A stretch of 64,000 nt of DNA from Mycetocola lacteus (GCF_003667575.1 NZ_RCUY01000002.1:1-64000); one strand, 5' to 3'; shown: positions 1 to 9,409, counted from the first letter of the stretch. Numbers and translations: made by a program. The notes: generated by a model from the sequence alone, not told the origin.

Positions 1-3000
1 GCGGCCTCCCAGCTGGAGGAGTCCTGGGCACGGTCATCACCGGCACCGGCGATCGTCGGCACAAAGTGCTTCAGCGCCGCCTGGGTTCCCTCGTCATCGC
101 GTACAACCTTGACGGTGTAGGACTCTCCCGGCTGCAGAGCCGGCAGGTTGTCGAACGAGTAGTGTCCGTAGTCGTCGGTGATGGTCGGCTCGACGGCCTC
201 GCCGAAGACGTTGGTCACGGCCTTGCCGTCCGGACCCACCAGTTCGAGCTTGACACCCTGAATTCCGGGCTCACCCTCGTCCTGGATGCCGTCGCGGTTC
301 AGATCAAGCCAGACGAAGTCACCCACGGACACGCTCTTGCGCACGAAACCGAAGTCCAGCGAGAGGTCCTTGGCACCGTTGGTGACCAGGTCACCCGAGG
401 TTGCGGTCCACTCGGAGGAGTCCAGCTCCCGGTCCTCACCGGCACCAACCAGGGTCGGCACGTAGGGGGCCAGAGCCTTCAGGGTGCCCTCATCGTCACG
501 CACAATCTTGACGGTGTAGGACTGACCGGCCTCCAGAGCCGGCAGGTTCTCGAAGGAGTACTTGCCGTTCTCGTCGGTCACGGTCGGGACAACCACGTTG
601 CCAAAGATGTCGGTTACCGCGGCACCGTTGGGTCCCACCAGTTCCAGCTTGACACCGGGGATACCGGGCTCGCCCTCGTCCTGGATGCCGTCACGGTTGG
701 TGTCGGCCCAGACGAAGTCACCCACGGAAACGCTCTTGCGAACGAATCCGAAGTCGAGGGTCAGGTCCTTGTCGCCGTCGTTCACCAGGTCGCCGGAGGT
801 GGCGGATCCGGTGGAGGAGTCCTGTGCCGGGTCAGTACCCGCGCCGGCCTTGGTCGGAACAAAGTCCTTCAGCGCGGCCACGGTCGAGGGGTCGTCGGCG
901 ACGATCGTCACCGTGTACGACTCGCCGGCGGGCAGCGAGGGCAGGTTGGCGAAGGTGTACTTACCCTCGGCGTTGGTGGTGACCGGTCCGACGGGGTTAC
1001 CGAACACGTCGGTGACCGGGTTGCCCGTGGCGTCGGTCAGCTTCAGCACAACCCCGGCGATACCGGGCTCGTCGCCGTCCTGAATGCCGTCACGGTTGGT
1101 GTCGGCCCAGACGAAGTCACCCACGGATACGCTCTTGCGCACCACACCGGCATCCCAGGTCGGGTCGATACCCTGCGTGGCCGAGAGCTCGGCATCCGCG
1201 TAGCTCGTGGTGAGCGCGGTGTTGGCATCGTTCAGGGTGATCTGAGCGGTCCAGCCCTTCGGATCGGCATCCGAACCGGTGGCACCGGTGGTGCCCTCGG
1301 CGTTCTGCGTGGTGAAGGTGTAGATCGCGGCCTGCTCGTCGGTCAGGACAAAGCGCACCTTGTAGTCGCCCGCGGCCAGACCATCGAAGAGGTACTTGCC
1401 CGCCTCGTTGGTGGTGGTTTCAGCGATCTTCTTGCCGTCGACATCGGTCAGGATGACCGTGACACCGGCGAGGGCCGGCTCGGTGGCATCCTGCTTGCCG
1501 TCGCGGTTGGTGTCGATCCAGACGTAGTCACCGATCGCATAGGACTTGGTGACAAATCCGAAGTCGAGGGTGTCGTCACGCTCGCCACCGTTGACCAGGT
1601 CACGCGAGGTCGCGGTCCAGGTCGAGGAGTCCTTGGCACGGTCGGTCCCCTGCTCGGCCTTGGTCGGCACGAGGCCGTCCAGCGCCGCGATGGTGTCCGC
1701 ATCGTCCTGAACGATCTTCACGGTGTAGTGCTGGCCCGCGGGCAGCGTCGGAAGGTTGTCGAAGGAGTACTTACCCTTGGCATCGGTGATCTGCGGTCCG
1801 ACGGGGGTTCCGTAGACGTCGGTTACCGCGGCGTCGCCGGGTCCCACCACCACGAGCTTGACACCCGCGATGCCGGTTTCCGAACCGTCCTGGATGCCGT
1901 TGCGGTTGGTGTCCAGCCAGACGTAGTCACCCACGGAGACCATCGGTCCCGCCGAAACGTTAACCATCTTGGCCTCGCCCGGGGACTGAACGCCGTCCTC
2001 GTCGATGGTCAGGGCGACCGGCACGGAGGAGAGCAGGTAGCCCTTGGGGGCCTTGGTCTCCACGACGGTGTACTTGCCGGGCTCCTTGACGGTTACCGAG
2101 CGGTGCGGGTGGGTGTCATCGCCCTTGGTGACGAGCTTTCCATCCACCACGTAGACGTTCTTGACGACGACCTCGCCGGCCTCATTGCGCACCTCGAAGC
2201 GTGCGCTCTCGTCGGTGATGGATACGTCGGAGTCGACCGAGTCCACCTTGGAGACGTTCAGCGGGTAGGCGTTCGAGGGCACGATCGTGGCCGAGATGCG
2301 GCCGATCGAGTTGGTGATGCCGATGTCCGGAGTGAACTCCTTCACCTTGACCTTGAAGAACAGGTCCACGGCCTTGCCCCCGGGCAGTGCGCCCGCGGTA
2401 ATCGCGATCGTGTTGGCGTCGGCGTCGTACTTCGTGTCGATGCTGGACCCGGGGATCCGGTAGGTGTCCGAGGATACCTTCTCGGTGGTACCGTTCTTGA
2501 CCTGGTCGGGCTTGACGAAACCGAGGAACTCGAGCGACTTAGGCAGCACGTCCTTGACGTCCGACACCATTGCGTCGAACTTGCCGTGCGGGACCATGCG
2601 CACCCGGTAGATGAACGAGTCGTTCATCATCTTGCCGTCGGCGTCCATCTCGACGCGCAGCGACTTGGTGTACGAGTCGGTCTTGGGGTTGTAGAGCGTC
2701 TTGGTGAGCTCCAGCTCGTCACCAAACGAGGTGGCCGAGGAGGAGAAGCTCGAGTCGTAGACAAACTGGTTGGAGGCACCCACGTAGGCGGCCGAGTTAT
2801 CCACGGCGACGGTGTCCTTGCCCACCAGGGCCTTGACCGGCAGGGTAACCCGCAGCGTGAACGCGCGGTTATCGGCGTTCGGTGCGGCCGCAAGCTTTGC
2901 CGATGCCACAAACTCCAGGTCGCCGTTGGGGGCGATGACCGCGGTCACCGAATCATCGGCGCGGGCACCCTCGCGGGTGACCTCGATGCTGCGCTGGATC

Positions 3001-4799
3001 GCGGGCAGGGTTTCGGGGGTCACGTCAAAGACGTTGTGGTCGATCTGGTCCACGATCTTCGACTTGCGGGCATCGCCGGCGTGACGCTTCACGGCGAACT
3101 CGTAGGTCAGAGCGATCGGCTGACCCGGCTGCACCTGGGCGTCACCGCTGAGGTTCTTCTTGGTGAAGGTGTCGGCGTCATCCAGCGGGAACTCGCGGTC
3201 CTTCTCGATCACAAACGCGTGCTCATGCGACTTAACGATCGACTTGGCATCGGCGTTGTTCGAGTAGGTGAACGACGCGCGGTTGGTCGGGCCAACGTAG
3301 AGTTCCTGGGCCGTGGGGATCCAGCCCGGCTTGTTGATGAGGTTAACCCCGTTACCCGCGAGGGTGAGGAGCTCGGCCTTGACCTTGATCTCCACGTTCA
3401 GGGTCGGGTTCATGCCCACGTTGATCAGCAGCTTGTTCCCCAGCACGGCGTACTGGTTCACAAAGGTGTCGGCGGCAAACGCGGTGGCGTTGCCCGTGAA
3501 GTTGGCGGCGGGGAGAATCTTGGTTCCGTTTGACGCGGTGATGAACGCGTTGTCCGAGTCCAACCAGCGCAGCTGCTCGGGCAGATCATCGGAGATCACG
3601 ACGTTCTGGTTGAGCTTGTACTTGGTGTTCTCCAGCGACTTGAGCTGGTTCAGGTCCGCGCGCAGGGTGTAGGTCACCGGAACGGTGGGGTCCAGCTGGC
3701 GGGTGCCCTCCTTGAAGGTCACCGGGAAGTCGCGCGGAATATCCGACCACTTGTCGAAGGCACCGATGCCGCCGATGGTGGTCTTGATGTCGATGTTGGC
3801 GCTGGACTCATGCGTGGTACCCCCGGTCACCTTGGCGGTGTTCGGCAGCGAAACCTTAAGCTCCGCGTTTTCACTCACGTCGCGGGCATCGTACTGAGCC
3901 TGCAGGCTTGCGCGGATGCTCTCCAGCGCGGCGGCGTCCTTGATCTTCAGGTTGTAGGTCAGGGTCAGCTCGGAGTTTGCCGGGGCCTGCGTCGTGTACA
4001 CAAACGAGGAGGCGGTGGGCTTCGTGGTGCTTCCCGACGGAGCCGCCTGCTCGGTACGGTTCATCCCCTTGGCGTCCCAGGTGACCAGCTTGGCTGTGGG
4101 GTTTCCCACCAGCACCAGGCTGTCCGAGAACGTGTCGGTGATGGTCAGCGGGGAGCGCGCATCCTTGCTGCGAACAACAACCGAATAGGGGATTTGCGCG
4201 TTCGCGAAATCGGGACTCAGGACAACCTGTCCCTCGGCGTTAATGCTGATACCCGGCCAAGAGAAGCTCCCGATGCTCTTCTTGGCTGAATTATCGATGT
4301 TGGTGAACTGGTCACCGGTCTTTTTCACAACCACCGTCGACGAGGTCGGCTTACCATCCACCAGCCAGGTGTCGGTGACCTCACGCGAGGTCAGTACCTC
4401 GGTGTACTGGAAGTTGATCTGGAAGGTTCCCTGGACCCGGTCCTCGGGGATCTTGTCCGCGAAGGTCACCAGCAGGTTGCCCTTGCCATCCAGCGTGTAG
4501 GACTTGATCGCAGTGTTTCCCGCGGGAACCACGAGTGCACTCTCGGGGATGATCACACCCTCGGGAAGCTTGACGGTCACGACCTGGCCATCCGCCATAT
4601 CGCTGTAACCAAACGCCAGCGTATAGTCCTTCCCCGGCTCGAACACGGGGGTGCCGTTCTGGCTACCCGCGCTGCCGGTCTTGGGAAGGGTGATCTTCAC
4701 AACCGGTTCACCGGCGGCAAATGCGGGCATGCTCACGCCGGTGACTACCAGCAGAACGGAGACGACACCGGCGATAATCGCGGCAATGCGTCGGGACAT
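1..4799 (-). CDS. SdrD_B-repeat surface adhesin, N-terminal part (C-terminus outside window)
   Basis: Large secreted or wall-anchored protein; about 1,600 residues are in the window. The N-terminus is a signal peptide (MSRRIAA, hydrophobic core, cleavage near AFA-A, residue 28). Residues ~30-850 are beta-rich domains of the adhesin or DUF11-like type, rich in Thr/Asp/Val. Residues ~855-930 form a Cna-B/SpaA-like domain ending in ETKAPKGYLL. From ~residue 950 there are five SdrD_B repeats (~110-135 aa each), recognised by SVGDFVWxDxNRDGIQD and GxPGVKLxLxGPxG; they lie at about 1945-1560, 1557-1145, 1144-745, 744-345 and 344-1. The fifth is cut by the window edge, so a sorting signal cannot be checked. 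Family members are surface adhesins; the ligand is unknown. The start is ambiguous: ATG 4799 gives a classical signal peptide, but an in-frame ATG at 4847 adds 16 residues. Neither has a Shine-Dalgarno site. Confidence 0.85.
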   Translation of the reverse strand, partial: MSRRIAAIIAGVVSVLLVVTGVSMPAFAAGEPVVKITLPKTGSAGSQNGTPVFEPGKDYTLAFGYSDMADGQVVTVKLPEGVIIPESALVVPAGNTAIKSYTLDGKGNLLVTFADKIPEDRVQGTFQINFQYTEVLTSREVTDTWLVDGKPTSSTVVVKKTGDQFTNIDNSAKKSIGSFSWPGISINAEGQVVLSPDFANAQIPYSVVVRSKDARSPLTITDTFSDSLVLVGNPTAKLVTWDAKGMNRTEQAAPSGSTTKPTASSFVYTTQAPANSELTLTYNLKIKDAAALESIRASLQAQYDARDVSENAELKVSLPNTAKVTGGTTHESSANIDIKTTIGGIGAFDKWSDIPRDFPVTFKEGTRQLDPTVPVTYTLRADLNQLKSLENTKYKLNQNVVISDDLPEQLRWLDSDNAFITASNGTKILPAANFTGNATAFAADTFVNQYAVLGNKLLINVGMNPTLNVEIKVKAELLTLAGNGVNLINKPGWIPTAQELYVGPTNRASFTYSNNADAKSIVKSHEHAFVIEKDREFPLDDADTFTKKNLSGDAQVQPGQPIALTYEFAVKRHAGDARKSKIVDQIDHNVFDVTPETLPAIQRSIEVTREGARADDSVTAVIAPNGDLEFVASAKLAAAPNADNRAFTLRVTLPVKALVGKDTVAVDNSAAYVGASNQFVYDSSFSSSATSFGDELELTKTLYNPKTDSYTKSLRVEMDADGKMMNDSFIYRVRMVPHGKFDAMVSDVKDVLPKSLEFLGFVKPDQVKNGTTEKVSSDTYRIPGSSIDTKYDADANTIAITAGALPGGKAVDLFFKVKVKEFTPDIGITNSIGRISATIVPSNAYPLNVSKVDSVDSDVSITDESARFEVRNEAGEVVVKNVYVVDGKLVTKGDDTHPHRSVTVKEPGKYTVVETKAPKGYLLSSVPVALTIDEDGVQSPGEAKMVNVSAGPMVSVGDYVWLDTNRNGIQDGSETGIAGVKLVVVGPGDAAVTDVYGTPVGPQITDAKGKYSFDNLPTLPAGQHYTVKIVQDDADTIAALDGLVPTKAEQGTDRAKDSSTWTATSRDLVNGGERDDTLDFGFVTKSYAIGDYVWIDTNRDGKQDATEPALAGVTVILTDVDGKKIAETTTNEAGKYLFDGLAAGDYKVRFVLTDEQAAIYTFTTQNAEGTTGATGSDADPKGWTAQITLNDANTALTTSYADAELSATQGIDPTWDAGVVRKSVSVGDFVWADTNRDGIQDGDEPGIAGVVLKLTDATGNPVTDVFGNPVGPVTTNAEGKYTFANLPSLPAGESYTVTIVADDPSTVAALKDFVPTKAGAGTDPAQDSSTGSATSGDLVNDGDKDLTLDFGFVRKSVSVGDFVWADTNRDGIQDEGEPGIPGVKLELVGPNGAAVTDIFGNVVVPTVTDENGKYSFENLPALEAGQSYTVKIVRDDEGTLKALAPYVPTLVGAGEDRELDSSEWTATSGDLVTNGAKDLSLDFGFVRKSVSVGDFVWLDLNRDGIQDEGEPGIQGVKLELVGPDGKAVTNVFGEAVEPTITDDYGHYSFDNLPALQPGESYTVKVVRDDEGTQAALKHFVPTIAGAGDDRAQDSSSWEA
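345..1144 (-). repeat. Tandem SdrD_B-encoding repeats with high DNA similarity
   Basis: The segments 744-345 and 1144-745 (and the partial 344-1) encode almost the same residues around SVGDFVWADTNRDGIQD and keep long stretches of shared codons. Such repeats are prone to recombination and to assembly collapse, so copy number may differ between strains. Confidence 0.7.
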
Positions 4800-4802
4800 T
4801 TT

Positions 4803-4892
4803 GGGCGCGCTGGAACGCGCCCTCGTGTGCACGAGGGCATGACTCATATGGGGGTATGTACTTTCTTGGGGGGAGGTAAGCCCGGGGTATGT
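4803..4892 (-). promoter_or_regulatory. Leader hairpins and direct repeats upstream of the SdrD_B gene
   Basis: Two overlapping perfect hairpins abut the ATG at 4799: GGGCGCG/CGCGCCC (about 4803-4822) and GCCCTCGTG/CACGAGGGC (4819-4838). There is no purine-rich ribosome site between them and the ATG. Farther upstream, GGGGTATGT occurs at 4851-4859 and again at 4884-4892, 33 bp apart (about three helical turns), which is suggestive of paired regulator binding. If ATG 4847 is used, the hairpins lie inside the coding region. Confidence 0.4.
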
Positions 4893-5080
4893 GTGCGTGA
4901 TATTCGGGATCACGGCGCACGGACTCCCAGAGAGCCTAGGGTACTTTTACCCGCGATATACAAAACCCCCGTTAGCCTCGCAAAACCTCTCGGCCTCCCC
5001 GGGCGTGTCGTCCTTTTGGGGGACGCGCGATTATCCGGAGCGGAGCGGATTCTCCCCCTTTATCACCCGCGGAAAACAAA

Positions 5081-5102
5081 AAACCGGGCCAAAGCCCGGT
5101 TT
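5081..5102 (-). terminator. Rho-independent terminator after tRNA-Arg
   Basis: Perfect 9-bp stem AAACCGGGC/GCCCGGTTT with a 4-nt loop. On the minus strand it is followed by a T-rich tract (TTTTTTGTTTT). It lies 16 nt past the tRNA 3' end. Confidence 0.85.
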
Positions 5103-5117
5103 CTCGGTGTTACATGT

Positions 5118-5192
5118 TGGTGCCCCTGGAGGGACTCGAACCCCCAACCTGCTCCTTAGGACGGAGTTGCTCTTCCATTGAGCTACAGAGGC
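5118..5192 (-). tRNA. tRNA-Arg (anticodon CCU)
   Basis: Reverse complement folds as a cloverleaf: acceptor GCCTCTG/CAGGGGC, D arm GCTC/GAGC, anticodon loop GTCCTAA (anticodon CCT), T arm GGGGG/CCCTC with loop TTCGAGT, and an encoded CCA end. The outermost anticodon-stem pair (27-43) is an A/C mismatch. Decodes AGG, a rare codon in high-GC actinobacteria. Confidence 0.93.
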
Positions 5193-5285
5193 TGGCACAG
5201 CGTCATCCCCGAAAACTGGATGACCGTGTCCATGTTAGCCCAGGACCGCGCTCGACGCGCAGAAGGAACCGGCTTGTGCCGGCGC

Positions 5286-6062
5286 TTAGGGCGTGGTGCA
5301 GTGCGCGGCGGCGAAGTCCGTAACCTCGGCCGCGGCGCTCTGAGCATCGTGCAGGTCCTGCGGATCAAACGGTGCGGCCCCCTCGAACCCCTCGGCGCTG
5401 TACCAGGATGCATCGATCAGGGTTTCCACCGATCCGATGATCGAGCTGGGGGCAGAATCCCAGAGCGACTCACCCGCGGTGGCAAGCTCAATCATGAACT
5501 CGGTTTCGGCGCGATACACGCCCCCGTCGCCCACATGCTCGGCATAGCCGTCGGCATCCAGGCTGTCCAGCGGCTCACGCAGCGGAACGAGATCCTGTGC
5601 ACCGTCACAGAACTCCGCCGTCACCGTATCCGTACGGGGTGCTTGCTCCGGGATCGAATCGACGTCTACACCGTTGTTGATGAGGTACCCGCCAAAAGCA
5701 AAGAAGGACAGCATCAGCAGGATGCCAGACGCAAACGTGAGCACGCTGATCGCCGCCCCCACCCAGATCGATCCCACGGCAAGCCCGGAGGCGCGCCCGC
5801 GAGCGGCTCGCTCGCGCACGGTCTGCACGATGCCCAGCACCAATCCGATCGGAGCCAGCACAAAAGCCAGGATGAACGCGACGATGGTCAGCGCCTCGGG
5901 CGCGGGCCGGGAGGCTACTAGCGGTGCCGTGTGTTCGGGATACGCATACGCGTGGGTGGCTGGTCCCTGCGGCGGATATCCATACGGCGGCAGATTCGGC
6001 GGATACACACCCCCTGGCGGGGTCGGCGGGGTGCCCTCGGGGGTCGGCTCGGTGCCACTCAT
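5286..6062 (-). CDS. DUF4190-type membrane protein
   Basis: Predicted 258-residue protein of unknown function. The first ~50 residues are Pro/Gly/Tyr-rich and cytosolic-looking. Then two membrane segments of the DUF4190 type follow (TIVAFILAFVLAPIGLVLGIV and a second near VGSIWVGAAISVLTFASGI, plus a third hydrophobic stretch MLSFFAFGGYLI), and an extracellular C-terminal domain of ~140 residues containing Trp and two Cys (near EFCDGAQ and AAHCTTP) that could form a disulfide. I prefer ATG 6062 because GAAAGG sits 7 nt upstream; a GTG at 6077 would overlap that site. It ends about 95 nt before tRNA-Arg. Family members are common in actinobacteria and uncharacterised. Confidence 0.8.
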   Translation of the reverse strand: MSGTEPTPEGTPPTPPGGVYPPNLPPYGYPPQGPATHAYAYPEHTAPLVASRPAPEALTIVAFILAFVLAPIGLVLGIVQTVRERAARGRASGLAVGSIWVGAAISVLTFASGILLMLSFFAFGGYLINNGVDVDSIPEQAPRTDTVTAEFCDGAQDLVPLREPLDSLDADGYAEHVGDGGVYRAETEFMIELATAGESLWDSAPSSIIGSVETLIDASWYSAEGFEGAAPFDPQDLHDAQSAAAEVTDFAAAHCTTP

Positions 6063-6191
6063 CGCGGGGCCTTTCACATCATGCGGTTGGTGATCCGGTC
6101 ACACCGGTCCCCACTACAATAACGAACCCAATTGTGAGTTTGCATCCGGGTGAACCCCGATCCATCCCCCGTACACACCAGGACGGAGGAT

Positions 6192-8732
6192 TTACCGTCC
6201 GCGCTCCGCCACATCCAGGCGTGTTTCCAACGGCGTCTGGTCCACATTGGAGCCCGCGACCAGGCGATAGGTGCCGCCCGGGCGGACCCAGCCGGCCTCG
6301 GCGACACTCCACACCTCGAAGGCGCGGGCAGGAATGCGCACGGTCACCGTGGCGCGATCCCCCGCGGCCACGGTGCCGGCGCCGAACCCGGCGAGCCAGC
6401 GTACTGGACGCTCACCCTCGGGGGTCTCAACCGGCGGTTCCAGATAGACCTGAACCACCTCACGGCCGGTGCGTGCACCGACGTTTTCAATCACCACGTC
6501 GACCTCCACCGAACCATCCGCGGCCGGGCGCGGAACACCCAGCTCGCGATAGCTCCAGTCGGTCCATCCGCGACCAAATCCAAACGGCAACGCCGGGGTC
6601 GCACCGGCACGCAGCCAGCCACGGTAACCCACGTGGACACCCTCGGCATAGTCGATCCGACCCTGTTCGTTGGGGATCGCATGCGGCACGGGCACGCTGG
6701 CCTCGTCCGCGGGCAGGGTCCACGGTAGGCGGCCCTGCGGTTCGGCCCGACCGGCCAGTACATCGGCGAGAGCTCCGCCGGCTTCCTGTCCAGGGAACCA
6801 GGCCCACAGGACCGTCTGGGCATCCTCCAGCCACGGCAACAGCACCGGCGCTCCGGCGTTCACCACAATGATCGTGTCCGGCGCAACCGCGAGCACGCGG
6901 CGCACCAGTTCATCCTGCCGACCGGGTAGGGACAGGGTCGTCCGATCCCAGCCCTCGGATTCGACCTCCTCATTGGTTCCCACAACCAGCACGGCGCGCT
7001 GCGCGGCGCGGGCGGCATCCACGGCGGTCGAAATCTCCAGGTCGGCATCCTCGCTGGGGGTGCGGTGGCGGAACTCGGCGCGCACAAACTCGCCATAGCC
7101 GCCGGCGTGCACAACCTTGAGTTCGGCCCGCAGGACCGCCACGCGCGGTTCGGTGACGTGACCCTTGGTGACGATGCTCGGCGGGTTGTTGACGCTGGAG
7201 TCCAGCACAACCTCGGCCCCGGCGGGGGTGGTGCTTTCGGCGATCAGTTCGCCGTCCACGATGATTCGGTAGGCACCCACGGTCCCCACTTCGAGACTGT
7301 GTGGGCCCGGCTCATCCAGCAGGATGCGCGTTTCCACCACGACGGTGTCGATGCGATCGTCGGTGACACGCTCCCAGCCCTCCCACTCGACCATCTCGCG
7401 GTGTCCGAGGACCTCGCCGGCGGCATCCAGCTGGGTGACCGTGACGATGCCGGCACCGGGCACGGTCGGGTTTCCGGACGCGTCAACAAAACCGGTGAGT
7501 CCGGCCAGGACCGGGATCGTGGGGGCATAGCGACGACTGTCGCCACCGCGGCTCAGGGTCACGTTGCTGTTCGGGAACGCCTCGGTCAGACCGTCGTGAA
7601 TCTCCTGCACCCGGGCCGGGTGCACGGTAGAGCTGCCCCCACCCAGGACGTGGGTGCGCGCGGCATTCGGACCGATCAGGGCGATCGATTCCCCGTCCAC
7701 CAGGGTGGGCAGTCCGGCGTCGGGCCGGCGCAGCACCACGGTACCGGCCGCCGCAAGTTCGCGGGCCATGCGGGCGTCATCCTCGACCTCATCCAGGCCC
7801 GCGGGCACGTCGGGTGCATCGAAGCCGGCCAGCTTACCCACGCGAGCAGCCATCAGCAGAATGCGGCGCACCTTGTCGTTGATGATCTCCTCGGACACCT
7901 CACCCGCGCGCACGGCAGCCAGCAGGTTTTCGGCCCAGGGACCACCGGGACCGGGCATCACGATGTCGAGCCCGCCTGTGGCGGATTCCACCGTGGTGTT
8001 GGTGGCCATCCAGTCACTGATCACGGTGCCATCAAACCCGAGTTCATCCTTGAGGACATCGCGCAGCAGGTGCGAGTGCTCGGTCATCGGGGCGGCCTCG
8101 GTCCCGTCATCCACGCCGTTATAGGCGGCCATGATGGACCAGACGCCAACCTCGCGTACCGCGTGCTCAAACGGGGCCAGGTAGACCTCGCGCAGCGTGC
8201 GCTCATCCACCTCGGAAACGTACTCGGTGCGCTTGGTCTCGGAATCATTGGCCACATAGTGCTTGAGGCATGCGGCCACGCCGCACTCCTGCAGACCCTG
8301 GACCACGGCGGATCCCACCTCGGCGGTGAGCAGCGGGTCCTCGGCGAAGCACTCGAAGTGACGGCCGCCCACCGGGGTGCGCTGGATGTTAACCTGCGGG
8401 GCAAGGACCACATCCACGCCGTGACGACGGGCCTCGCGAGCAAACAGATTTCCCACCGCACGGGCACGCTGGGGATCCCACAGGGCGCTCAGCGCGCTGG
8501 GCGAGGGCAGCAGGATCGAGGTCTCCCCCGGGGTTTCCCCGGTGCCACGCACACCCACGGGACCATCGGATACCACAACGGAATCAAGGCCGATCTCGGT
8601 GATCGGGGTCAGACGCCAGGAGGTCATGCCGGTGAGCAGTGTGATCCGCTGCTCAAGCGGGATCCGGGCGATCAGCTCGTCGAGGGTGGTTCCGTCCCGA
8701 TGGGTCGGGAGAACCTGAGGTGTTGTGGGCAT
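6192..8732 (-). CDS. Glycoside hydrolase family 3 beta-glucosidase-type enzyme
   Basis: 846-residue cytosolic enzyme (no signal peptide) that should release terminal beta-linked sugars from oligosaccharides with retention. The N-terminal TIM-barrel carries the family substrate-binding KHY (LKHYVANDSE) and the nucleophile Asp240 in VISDW. The second alpha/beta domain follows, interrupted around residues 390-510 by a PA14-like beta insert, and the C-terminus is a fibronectin III-like domain (GREVVQVYLEPP). Length fits PA14-containing GH3 enzymes. GGAAGG lies 10 nt upstream of ATG 8732. The promoter carries a palindrome between -35 and -10 (see 8778-8806), so repression by a sugar-responsive or TetR/MarR-like regulator is likely; no regulator is adjacent. 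The sugar specificity cannot be read from sequence. Confidence 0.92.
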   Translation of the reverse strand: MPTTPQVLPTHRDGTTLDELIARIPLEQRITLLTGMTSWRLTPITEIGLDSVVVSDGPVGVRGTGETPGETSILLPSPSALSALWDPQRARAVGNLFAREARRHGVDVVLAPQVNIQRTPVGGRHFECFAEDPLLTAEVGSAVVQGLQECGVAACLKHYVANDSETKRTEYVSEVDERTLREVYLAPFEHAVREVGVWSIMAAYNGVDDGTEAAPMTEHSHLLRDVLKDELGFDGTVISDWMATNTTVESATGGLDIVMPGPGGPWAENLLAAVRAGEVSEEIINDKVRRILLMAARVGKLAGFDAPDVPAGLDEVEDDARMARELAAAGTVVLRRPDAGLPTLVDGESIALIGPNAARTHVLGGGSSTVHPARVQEIHDGLTEAFPNSNVTLSRGGDSRRYAPTIPVLAGLTGFVDASGNPTVPGAGIVTVTQLDAAGEVLGHREMVEWEGWERVTDDRIDTVVVETRILLDEPGPHSLEVGTVGAYRIIVDGELIAESTTPAGAEVVLDSSVNNPPSIVTKGHVTEPRVAVLRAELKVVHAGGYGEFVRAEFRHRTPSEDADLEISTAVDAARAAQRAVLVVGTNEEVESEGWDRTTLSLPGRQDELVRRVLAVAPDTIIVVNAGAPVLLPWLEDAQTVLWAWFPGQEAGGALADVLAGRAEPQGRLPWTLPADEASVPVPHAIPNEQGRIDYAEGVHVGYRGWLRAGATPALPFGFGRGWTDWSYRELGVPRPAADGSVEVDVVIENVGARTGREVVQVYLEPPVETPEGERPVRWLAGFGAGTVAAGDRATVTVRIPARAFEVWSVAEAGWVRPGGTYRLVAGSNVDQTPLETRLDVAERGR

Positions 8733-8777
8733 CGTTGCGTCGCCTTCCGTGCGTCTCTGCGCGTGTGCGTTGACTTA

Positions 8778-8806
8778 AGGTTACTGGCCTGTAAGTAACT
8801 TGGCAA
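8778..8806 (-). promoter_or_regulatory. Promoter of the GH3 gene with palindromic operator in the spacer
   Basis: On the minus strand: -35 TTGCCA (8806-8801), a 17-bp spacer, and -10 TAACCT (8783-8778). An inverted repeat GTTACT-N8-AGTAAC (8780-8799) fills the spacer and overlaps the -10. A protein bound there would block polymerase. Confidence 0.6.
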
Positions 8807-8854
8807 GCATTTGGTATGTCGGCGCGTCTCGATGCAAAACTCGTGTGCCTCACA

Positions 8855-8899
8855 CGCACTCACGGCCGGACCCCGTGCGGGGGTCCGGCCGTGAGTGCG
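8855..8899 (-). terminator. Terminator-like hairpin after the HNH gene
   Basis: Perfect 20-bp stem with a 5-nt loop (GTGCG) just past the HNH stop codon. There is no U-tract on either side, so it fits the U-less hairpins common in actinobacteria. Confidence 0.7.
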
Positions 8900-8905
8900 C
8901 AGTCG

Positions 8906-9409
8906 CTAGGCGGCGAGGTGACTTTCCAGATACGGTTCCCAGGACGGGACGGCGCGATCGGCACCGCGCACGGTCCAGGAGGGTCCGCGAGGCGGCCGCG
9001 GGGCGGCGTTGAGACTCCAGCCCATTTCACGCGGAGTCCGATCGGCCTTGAGATTATTGCAGCGCATGCAGCAGGCCACCAGGTTCTCCCAACTGCCGGC
9101 ACCGCCGCGGGAGCGGGGAATCACGTGATCGATGGTGTTTGCCGAGGCTCCGCAGTAGGCGCAGCGGAAGTCATCCCGGCGCAGCACACCACGCCGACTC
9201 ACCGGCACCCGACGCACCCGAGGGAGACGCACATAGGTTCCTAAGACGATCACCAGGGGGCGGGCGTATTCCGCCTCCGAGGTCCAGACCGGGTGTTCGA
9301 TATCAACCTCGAGCACCGTGGCCTTATTGTTCATGACCAGCACGAGTGCTCGTCTAAACGAGACGATCCCGAGCGGTTCGTATCCCGCGTTCAAAATGAG
9401 TGTGCGCAT
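8906..9409 (-). CDS. HNH endonuclease domain protein
   Basis: 167-residue protein of a family widespread in actinobacteria that begins MRTLILNAGYEPLGIV. The C-terminal half is the HNH fold: zinc ligands CAYC and CMRC flank the DHVIPRSRGG motif whose His is catalytic in the family, followed by an Asn in the N-box (CNNLKADRTP). The start at 9409 is chosen from the conserved N-terminus and from GAGGGAG 8 nt upstream; a longer frame exists but would read through the terminator at 9500-9524. The cellular role of this stand-alone HNH family is not established. It is not next to methylases or phage genes, so a housekeeping or repair role is as likely as defence. Confidence 0.9.
   Translation of the reverse strand: MRTLILNAGYEPLGIVSFRRALVLVMNNKATVLEVDIEHPVWTSEAEYARPLVIVLGTYVRLPRVRRVPVSRRGVLRRDDFRCAYCGASANTIDHVIPRSRGGAGSWENLVACCMRCNNLKADRTPREMGWSLNAAPRPPRGPSWTVRGADRAVPSWEPYLESHLAA

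Noticed and set aside
66-3533. 1155-codon open frame on the plus strand
   Set aside because: It is the antisense of the SdrD_B gene; long antisense frames are expected in GC-rich repetitive coding DNA, and the translation shows no domain.
7065-8798. 577-codon plus-strand frame opposite the GH3 gene
   Set aside because: Shadow of the GH3 coding sequence; its end crosses the GH3 promoter.
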